Assembly (NCBI RefSeq): GCF_019393635.1
Contig: NC_057866.1
Coordinates: 11,728,223 to 11,792,222 of the forward strand
From: Dromiciops gliroides
Lineage: Eukaryota; Chordata; Mammalia; Microbiotheria; Microbiotheriidae
Direction: 5' to 3'
Length of the DNA: 64,000 nucleotides
A model generated the notes under the pieces. The model saw nothing but the letters and a program-made list of their open reading frames with translations, was not told where the DNA came from and made no database searches. Both the position numbers and the translations under genes were made by a program. Below, one piece after another: positions 61,501 through 64,000 of this stretch. Numbering within the stretch: the stretch's first letter is position 1; each line of letters begins with the position of its first letter.

Positions 61501-62198
61501 TGCTGAAGCTCTGAGCTCTCTGACTTGTTTTCCCCATACAGATAAGGCTGTGCTTTGAGCATAAAGAAAATCTTCTCAATAAATCTCCCTGAATTGTTGA
61601 CTTGATATATTGGCAGCTGTCCAATCAATGAATTTCTCACTGATTTTCATCAGAAAGGGAGCTGTGAACTGAATGGTGGCAGAAGAGAGGAATCTGATTC
61701 TGCCATTCACCAAGGCAATCAAACTCCAAATCAGTGTCACCTTGGAAAATGAAATCTTCCTGGGATGGGAATGGGGCAGCAGGAAGGACCTCTTACCTCA
61801 GTCACAATGGAAGAAGTGATGGTGCTTTGGTCATAAACCCAGCCATCCACACATGGCTCTGTCTCCAGCTGGCTCAGGTTTTGTCCCATGGCATCTGTAA
61901 GCAAGGGCTGCCCCTGTGGCCAGAAGAATCGGCGACACTTCCCTAGTTTCCCATTGGAATCCAGGGGGATGGAAAGCTTTAGTAGGGAGCTAAAATTAAG
62001 GTTCCCACTGACATTGAGCAAAGCCGAGGTATTGTCAAGCAAGGGAGTCCAGCACCTGTGCTCAGGGACAAAGGCAGTGAAATTCTCTATCAGAAAATGG
62101 GTACCTACAAATATTAGAGGAATAACCATAGAAAGGGCTTGAAGGATCTGGAATCTTCTCTTATCTCCTACTAAAGGTAGGAGATCCTCAAAGGCCAT
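32074..62198 (-). CDS. Gene B: complete SLC22-family organic anion transporter-like gene, 10 exons, 551 aa
   Basis: Joining ten minus-strand exons with GT-AG borders gives 1656 coding bases (551 codons plus TAG), about the normal SLC22 length. Exons 1-4 and 7 have sizes I recall as typical of SLC22 genes (104, 155, 169 and 215 bp for exons 2, 3, 4 and 7). In order: a first transmembrane segment; a large loop (residues about 40-134) with five N-glycosylation sequons and conserved cysteines; the MFS loop LSDRFGRK (about 166-173); WLPESARW in exon 5; NHLGRRT after TM8; and [17 protein letters not shown] near the C terminus. Arg391 and Arg473 align with the two basic residues needed for anion transport in OAT1 (Lys382, Arg466). 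Known for the family: 12-helix plasma membrane uptake or exchange of organic anions in kidney and liver. Inferred: a functional OAT-like transporter nearest SLC22A9/A10/A24/A25. Substrate unknown. Confidence 0.88.
32941..33147 (-). CDS. Gene B exon 9: TM11-TM12 and C-terminal signature
   Basis: 207 bp. It contains [12 protein letters not shown], where Arg473 aligns with the essential TM11 arginine of OATs, then a helix and [17 protein letters not shown]. Acceptor ccctgacag, donor gtgagg. Confidence 0.92.
33148..34079. other. Gene B intron 8, unassigned part
   Basis: No exon or clear repeat seen; a pyrimidine-rich stretch lies at 33890-34000. Confidence 0.4.
34080..35420 (-). mobile_element. 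CR1/L3-type LINE, reverse transcriptase and 3' region
   Basis: The minus strand encodes decayed reverse transcriptase-like text ([31 protein letters not shown]). Plus-strand landmarks are 'gatccctggggccctccagt' and 'gcatgacttgttcttcatga'. Old and frame-broken. Confidence 0.65.
35705..35960 (-). mobile_element. MIR-type SINE
   Basis: 'gggtcacacagctagtccat' and 'gatttgaactcagattttcc' in antisense order. Confidence 0.65.
36781..36883 (-). CDS. Gene B exon 8: TM10 and ELLPTVVR motif
   Basis: 103 bp, hydrophobic, ending NELLPTVVR, equivalent to the conserved ELYPTxxR motif. The acceptor follows ctttttatag; donor gtaagaaag. It is about two codons shorter than the length I recall for related genes, without loss of frame. 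Confidence 0.87.
37085..37330 (+). mobile_element. MIR-type SINE
   Basis: Head 'gaggcagctaagtgctatag', then 'gagttcaaagcctgcc' and a 'tttcctcatctt' tail. Confidence 0.65.
37505..37685 (+). repeat. (ATCC/ATCT)n microsatellite
   Basis: Degenerate tetranucleotide run (tatccatccatctattcatc). It opens a spurious Tyr/Pro/Ser/Ile-rich frame. Confidence 0.9.
37840..38035 (+). mobile_element. MIR-type SINE
   Basis: 'gttcaaattccacatctgag', 'ctcaatttcctcatgtgtaa' in order. Confidence 0.6.
38262..38420. repeat. Dispersed mammalian repeat
   Basis: 'cattaagcactcactacatg ... aggcactgtgctaagtgctg ... gggagacaacatgcaa'. Same family as 190-310. Confidence 0.6.
38800..39005 (-). mobile_element. MIR-type SINE next to exon 7
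   Basis: 'gcccagggttacccagctga' and 'gacttgaactcaattcatcc'; about 60 bp from the exon 7 donor. Confidence 0.55.
39064..39278 (-). CDS. Gene B exon 7: TM7-TM9
   Basis: 215 bp, the family length for this exon as I recall it. It encodes [16 protein letters not shown], a helix containing Arg391 at the position of the OAT1 TM8 lysine, then NHLGRRT and a hydrophobic helix ending FLPQG. Acceptor ctgctgcag, donor gtaaaa. Confidence 0.93.
39535..40670 (-). mobile_element. Old L1 ORF2/3' segment in gene B intron 6
   Basis: Antisense ORF2 text such as 'gtctctgccataatattttc' and 'ttgatattcttggccttttg'. Diverged; many stops. Confidence 0.68.
40680..40762 (-). mobile_element. WSINE-type SINE, left half (split by an LTR)
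   Basis: Tail and CORE of a SINE, broken after 'ggctggattt'. The right half resumes at 41485. Confidence 0.88.
40763..41484 (+). mobile_element. Solo LTR with 4-bp TSD, containing a SINE
   Basis: Starts TGTGTCAAG and ends TTACACA, with perfect 5-bp terminal inversion (TGTGT...ACACA). Flanked by 'attt' on both sides. It carries a TATA-like 'ggtatttaagagg' (about 40915) and AATAAA (about 41213). Shares its 5' end with the truncated LTR at 17673. No internal retroviral sequence remains. Confidence 0.85.
41221..41375 (-). mobile_element. WSINE-type SINE inside the solo LTR
   Basis: Perfect 10-bp duplication 'tcaataaact' at 41211-41220 and 41376-41385. Confidence 0.92.
41485..41550 (-). mobile_element. 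WSINE-type SINE, right half
   Basis: Starts 'atttgaactcaggtcctcct' and ends 'ctagctgccccc'; continues the half that stops at 40762. Confidence 0.88.
41557..41700 (-). mobile_element. WSINE-type SINE
   Basis: A further copy directly next to the split SINE, ending 'caacctagctgcctt'. Confidence 0.87.
41880..42130 (+). mobile_element. MIR-type SINE
   Basis: Head 'aactgggtggcacaatgggt', 'gagctcaaatccagcctcaa', tail 'cagtttcctatcctataaaa'. Confidence 0.68.
42330..42778 (+). mobile_element. CR1/L3-type LINE 3' end
   Basis: 'gctgacacatggaagataga', 'gttgcagagaggcagattga' and 'aaaacctcctaatacttaga' in L3 order. Confidence 0.6.
42781..43005 (-). mobile_element. SINE with RTE-like tail
   Basis: 'cagagtggtttgccatttca' and 'atgacttgcccagggtcaca' then the head 'ctatctactgtgtcacc'. 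Ends about 145 bp from exon 6. Confidence 0.6.
43149..43264 (-). CDS. Gene B exon 6: intracellular loop to TM7
   Basis: 116 bp between cccaaaag and gtaggt. It encodes [18 protein letters not shown], then [18 protein letters not shown]. The pattern (acidic or amphipathic linker, DLxxxPNLR, helix) matches SLC22 exon 6, and the phase joins exons 5 and 7 exactly. Confidence 0.88.
43795..43990 (+). mobile_element. MIR-type SINE
   Basis: 'ggagtcagaaaatctgggtt' to 'ttctaatttgtaaaatgagg'. Confidence 0.6.
44040..44225 (+). mobile_element. MIR-type SINE
   Basis: 'ctctggagtcagaatatttg' to 'cattttcctcatctgtaaaa'. Confidence 0.6.
44733..44815 (+). repeat. 10-bp minisatellite (tgatttactg)n
   Basis: About seven to eight units; the unit drifts from 'tgtgatttac' to 'tgggatttac'. 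Lies in gene B intron 5. Confidence 0.9.
45549..45666 (-). CDS. Gene B exon 5: start of large intracellular loop
   Basis: 118 bp encoding [19 protein letters not shown] through QTLTVE; WxxESARWL is an SLC22 signature. Acceptor taattag, donor gtgaga, ending in phase 0. Intron 4 before it is about 9.9 kb and filled with L1 sequence. Confidence 0.93.
45680..46400. other. Gene B intron 4, unassigned part
   Basis: No exon or named repeat seen. A C-rich run lies at about 46091-46116. Confidence 0.4.
46410..46640 (-). other. Unrecognised coding-like stretch without an ATG start
   Basis: The minus strand is open for about 73 codons, with [20 protein letters not shown] and [20 protein letters not shown] before a stop. 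No family recognised. May be chance or a decayed retrocopy. Confidence 0.25.
47050..47760 (-). pseudogene. NCBP2P: NCBP2 (cap-binding protein 20) processed pseudogene
   Basis: Minus-strand text follows the nuclear cap-binding subunit NCBP2/CBP20 without introns: [20 protein letters not shown] and TACGF from the RRM, then, past an inserted [20 protein letters not shown] and GYGEMGK from the Arg/Gly-rich tail. Stops and frameshifts break the frame. The 3' side may extend further as 3'UTR, toward an AATAAA near 46735. It lies inside intron 4 of gene B, on the same strand as that gene. Confidence 0.8.
47329..47477 (+). mobile_element. WSINE-type SINE inside the NCBP2 pseudogene
   Basis: Head 'ggcagctaggtggcacagtg', CORE, short A tail. 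Flanks 'tactctatag' and 'tactgtatag' (one mismatch). Confidence 0.9.
48505..48648 (-). mobile_element. Very short L1 3' end inserted in L1
   Basis: About 145 bp of L1 3'UTR ('aataaaagtattttattatt' to 'aaataggttacata') inside ORF2. 'gtctaga/gtctaca ... attttat' flanks suggest a TSD. Confidence 0.6.
48700..48838 (-). mobile_element. WSINE-type SINE
   Basis: ATTG-rich tail at left, 'ccacctagctgcacccc' at right. Confidence 0.87.
49241..49385 (-). mobile_element. WSINE-type SINE, perfect TSD
   Basis: 'atactgcttatc' at 49229-49240 and 49386-49397. Confidence 0.93.
49790..50301 (-). mobile_element. 5'-truncated L1 inserted in L1
   Basis: L1 3' end of the subfamily at 19.8-20.35 kb. 'gattccttctt' at 49779-49789 and 50302-50312; host L1 sequence continues across. 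Confidence 0.82.
51100..51256 (-). mobile_element. WSINE-type SINE
   Basis: 'tgaggttttta' at 51089-51099 and 51260-51270. Confidence 0.92.
52302..52432 (-). mobile_element. 5'-truncated WSINE-type SINE
   Basis: Lacks the 'cctagctgcccc' head. Perfect 15-bp TSD 'tcaagtggtattttt' at 52287-52301 and 52433-52447. Confidence 0.92.
52661..52760. mobile_element. 100-bp unidentified insertion with perfect 17-bp TSD
   Basis: 'tagctcatattttattt' occurs at 52644-52660 and 52761-52777. The insert between does not resemble the SINEs or L1 here. Confidence 0.75.
53149..53306 (-). mobile_element. WSINE-type SINE, perfect TSD
   Basis: 'ccacaatatctt' at 53137-53148 and 53307-53318. Confidence 0.93.
53319..53788. 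other. Unassigned intron DNA
   Basis: No exon or named repeat seen between the SINE and the duplication start. Confidence 0.4.
53985..54490. repeat. GC-rich block present only in the right duplication copy
   Basis: About 500 bp, clearly richer in GC than its surroundings. The left copy lacks it (its positions about 190-200). Contains 'accagtgtcacggagaggga' and 'tggtcgtccacgactggtgg'. Probably a repeat; family not named. Confidence 0.55.
54490..54600. repeat. Dispersed mammalian repeat
   Basis: Counterpart of 190-310; followed by an AT-rich run (54600-54680). Confidence 0.55.
54785..55030 (-). mobile_element. SINE with RTE-like tail
   Basis: Counterpart of 510-735, better preserved ('ttggcaaagatgctggagtg'). 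Confidence 0.6.
55475..55537 (+). repeat. (AG)n microsatellite beside the exon 4 donor
   Basis: About 31 AG units. The equivalent place in gene A has only 'cagagaaagatcaagag'. Confidence 0.95.
55560..55728 (-). CDS. Gene B exon 4: TM5-TM6 region
   Basis: 169 bp encoding VEWATIQHR to FFAFFLMIW, with the SLC22-typical WRKLQL segment. Acceptor ctttcag, donor gtaagt. A long (AG)n tract starts about 22 bp beyond the donor. Identity to gene A exon 4 is unexpectedly low (see findings). Confidence 0.92.
55824..55978 (-). CDS. Gene B exon 3: FGRK motif, TM3-TM4 region
   Basis: 155 bp. It starts by completing the Arg of the DRFGRK motif and runs through [18 protein letters not shown], a well-conserved SLC22 helix pair. 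Acceptor gatgtag, donor gtaagt. Intron 2 (about 5.1 kb) separates it from exon 2. Confidence 0.92.
56615..56875 (-). mobile_element. MIR-type SINE
   Basis: 'ttatccccattttacaactg' to 'ttttaactcaggttctcttg'. Not present in the gene A copy, through either insertion or deletion. Confidence 0.6.
57400..57895 (+). mobile_element. L2 LINE, uninterrupted copy
   Basis: Counterpart of 2660-3237 plus 4857-5010. Shows the empty site of the L1 at about 57740. Confidence 0.65.
57896..59890 (-). mobile_element. Old L1 remnant
   Basis: Counterpart of 5012-7150, without that copy's two SINEs. Confidence 0.45.
58365..58539 (-). mobile_element. WSINE-type SINE with (TG)n
   Basis: Standard CORE and head; a (TG)12 run sits at its tail (58376-58399). 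The gene A copy (about 5450) has the empty site. Confidence 0.87.
59913..60066 (-). mobile_element. WSINE-type SINE
   Basis: Flanked by 'tatatatcctttgc' and 'atatatacttttc'. The gene A copy (about 7155) has the empty site. Confidence 0.87.
60090..60780 (+). mobile_element. L2 LINE 3' end
   Basis: Counterpart of 7150-8030, without its SINE. Confidence 0.62.
60890..61025 (+). mobile_element. MIR-type SINE
   Basis: Counterpart of 8165-8330, lying about 50 bp from exon 2. Confidence 0.5.
61077..61180 (-). CDS. Gene B exon 2: TM2 and MFS signature start
   Basis: 104 bp between ctttcag and gtgagt. It begins [13 protein letters not shown] and ends GHLSD plus two bases of Arg169. WDLVC right after the exon 1 border is an SLC22 landmark. 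Too short for ordinary ORF finding. Confidence 0.92.
61797..62198 (-). CDS. Gene B exon 1: TM1 and large extracellular loop
   Basis: 402 bp, residues 1-134, starting [11 protein letters not shown], the typical opening of OAT-clade SLC22 proteins, which fixes the start codon at 62198. TM1 is followed by the extracellular loop with [12 protein letters not shown], then [10 protein letters not shown] and SSIVTE. Sequons seen: NFT, NTS, NVS, NFS, NLS. The donor reads GAG|gtaaga, so the exon ends in phase 0 before the TGG of exon 2. Confidence 0.92.
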
Positions 62199-62458
62199 CA
62201 GGATTTGAATGCGAGCCCCAAGAAGGGAATTTCTGCAGAGAGCCACTGAGAGAAGAAGGCAGTTATGTGACTGCAGCAAGACACAGGATGTATTTTTAGA
62301 ACAGTGAGAACACCTTCCCTAGAACCTTCCTCCTCACTTTGATGACACAGTGAAGTCAGGCTGTGTTCTCTGGTCTGTGTGCAGTTGAAGATGCCAAAAT
62401 TTAGGCTATTAATGAATAAATACTGGCACACGTTTAGTATCTAGCTTGAAGGATGCAT

Positions 62459-62467
62459 CTTAAATAC
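62459..62467 (-). promoter_or_regulatory. TATA-like box upstream of gene B
   Basis: GTATTTAAG about 261 bp upstream of the gene B ATG, matching the element before gene A while the flanking bases differ. Confidence 0.35.
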
Positions 62468-63239
62468 CCATTCTGTGAAAGCACCTGTGCCCAGAGGATC
62501 CTTAATAAAGCTCCAGTCTGCACGGGGATTCTAAGGTAATGACAGAGAGAGACCCATAAAAAGAGCCCTAGTTGCTTCCAGGAAAGAGAAATGCTTTCAC
62601 TCTAAACCAGACACAGAGGAGTGCTAGTTTTCTGGGTTAGGTATGATAATGATGAATTTATAGAATGCATTGGTTAAAAATCAGCTTCAGATTGAAGATG
62701 GGCAGCTTTGACATGGTTGAGTTAGTTGAGAACCAGGTGGAATATATTCCAGGAAACAGTGACTGATTCTTGGCGTTTCAGCTCCTGGGGCAGTGACAGG
62801 CAATGCAGTGGCAAGAATGGTAGGCTGAACATCAGTGTAGACTGTGTTTCAGTTTCCTCTCTAAGTACCACTGGCTTTCTGACCATGATCAAGGTCATTC
62901 AACACTCTGAGACTCAATTTATTCTTTTTGAAACTGGGGGTGATTAAAAAAAAAGAAATGAAAATGGGGGTTATAATACCTCTTGCATTTGCCTCACCAG
63001 GTTTACTCAAGGACATGTGCAAGGCCAGTTTAAGCAAGATTACCAATGATCTCTTCATGGACCTTCTCAGTCTTCATCTTCCTTGATCTCTCTGAAGCAT
63101 GTTGACCACCCTCTCCTCCTGAATGCTCTCTCCCACCAAGGCTTTCCCTACATAGCATGGTTCTGGTCTTTCTCTTCTCTGTTTGACCCTCCTTTCACAG
63201 CTTCCTTTGCTTTCACCCATGTCCCTCTCTCTTTGTGTG

Positions 63240-63320
63240 AACTATACTCCAGTGCTGTCTCTGTCTCTCTGTCTCTCTGTCTGTGTCTGTCTCCCTCTGT
63301 CTTTTTGTCTGTCTTTATGT
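63240..63320 (+). repeat. (TCTG/TCTC)n low-complexity tract
   Basis: Run of 'ctctgtctctctgtctgtgt' type; opens a spurious Leu/Ser/Cys-rich frame. Confidence 0.85.
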
Positions 63321-63344
63321 CTCTTTCTGAACTTCTCTGTGAGG

Positions 63345-63590
63345 AAGCTAAGTAGCTCAATGGACAGAGCACTGGACCCGGAGGCAGGAAGACCTGAATT
63401 CACATCCAGCCTTGGTTACTTCTCAGCCATGACTTTGGTTAAGTCACTTAACCCATGTCTGCCTCAGTTTCCTCATATGTAAAATGGAGATTATAATAGC
63501 TCCTACTCAGGTTTGCTGTGAGGATCAAATGAGATCTTTTTGCAAAATGCTTCACAAAACTTAAAAAGGATATCTATTGTTATTATTATT
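63345..63590 (+). mobile_element. MIR-type SINE
   Basis: 'aagctaagtagctcaatgga', 'gaattcacatccagccttgg', 'tgcctcagtttcctcatatg' in order. Confidence 0.68.
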
Positions 63591-64000
63591 CCCCTGTGTA
63601 TGTCTACTCATGGACATAGGAACTGATCAGAATAAGGAGCAAATCAGAATGGCCCATTATTTTCACTCACTCCATCAGCTAAGGGGCTAGACACCCACCT
63701 GAGTTCTCTACTTGGCTTGGCAGAAGGATCATGGGCCATCTGTCTGCTTGACTTCACTGCCTGCTTTCTCTGACCAACCTTTCCAGAAAGAAAATCCTTC
63801 AAGATCAAAAGCCAGCTTTGTGAAATGCATGTGTACCTATGTGCAAATACTTAGCCTCAATCCAGCCTCAAGTAATGTCTCTATGGGAGGCTGGGTCTGT
63901 GCAGAGGACCTGGACTATGTAAGAATTTTTTAAAAGTGGAAATTTTTGTTAACCAAATACACAGTGAAATAAGAATAGTAGGTCAACAATATGAAAAAAA
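63591..64000. other. Unassigned 5' flank
   Basis: Nothing recognisable seen on either strand. Confidence 0.4.

Larger units (their letters stand above)
53789..62852. repeat. Segmental duplication, right copy (gene B side)
   Basis: Partner of the left copy. It starts at least at the match to position 1 (near 53789) and ends near 62852. Private to this copy: SINEs at 58365-58539 and 59913-60066, a GC-rich block at 53985-54490, a MIR-like block near 56.6-56.9 kb and an expanded (AG)n tract. Confidence 0.85.

Noticed and set aside
63148..63482. Open frames of 74-99 residues on both strands
   Set aside because: They are translations of a TCTG/TCTC low-complexity tract and a MIR.

Overview
ORGANISM. 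The window looks like nuclear DNA of a marsupial, probably an Australian one. It is AT-rich and intron-rich, and crowded with a tRNA-headed, MIR/CORE-related SINE of the WSINE/WALLSI type. It also holds many L1 3' ends with the usual marsupial L1 sequence, and old L2, CR1/L3 and MIR copies. The real genes are split into mammalian-type exons with GT-AG junctions. Family names come from memory of the repeats, not from a database search. Species is not resolved.

GENES. All protein-coding exons found lie on the minus strand and belong to two tandem paralogs of the SLC22 organic anion transporter family (major facilitator superfamily). Gene B (62198 down to 32074) is complete: ten exons of 402, 104, 155, 169, 118, 116, 215, 103, 207 and 67 bp join in phase into a 551-residue open frame. 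It carries the SLC22 hallmarks: a cysteine- and glycan-rich first loop, the LSDRFGRK motif, WLPESARW and the [13 protein letters not shown] tail. Gene A (9697 down to 1216) shows exons 1-4 with the same lengths and phases; its exons 5-10 lie beyond the left edge. Both look closest to the SLC22A9/A10/A24/A25 group, but orthology is open.

LAYOUT. 1-10.36 kb: gene A exons 4 to 1, the left copy of a segmental duplication. 10.36-14.3 kb: a rearranged L1 carrying an MCM4 processed pseudogene and several SINEs. 14.3-31.8 kb: intergenic, with L1 pieces mostly in one orientation, a truncated LTR, two CTCF-like motifs at 19.1 kb, an endogenous retrovirus remnant (LTR plus gag) at 24.6-27.0 kb and older LINEs. 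32-45.7 kb: gene B exons 10 to 5, with a solo LTR nested between two SINEs at 40.7-41.5 kb. 45.7-55.5 kb: the large intron 4 of gene B, with an NCBP2 processed pseudogene and long L1 blocks. 53.8-62.85 kb: gene B exons 4 to 1, the right duplication copy. 62.85-64 kb: upstream flank.

MOST INTERESTING POINTS. The two duplication copies lie about 52.5 kb apart and serve as each other's pre-insertion control, so six SINEs and one L1 can be placed after the duplication. Exon 4 (transmembrane region) differs at about 26% of bases between A and B, against about 13% in adjacent intron and 5.5% in exon 1. That is the reverse of what simple constraint predicts. No prokaryotic features, CRISPR arrays, tRNA or rRNA genes were seen.
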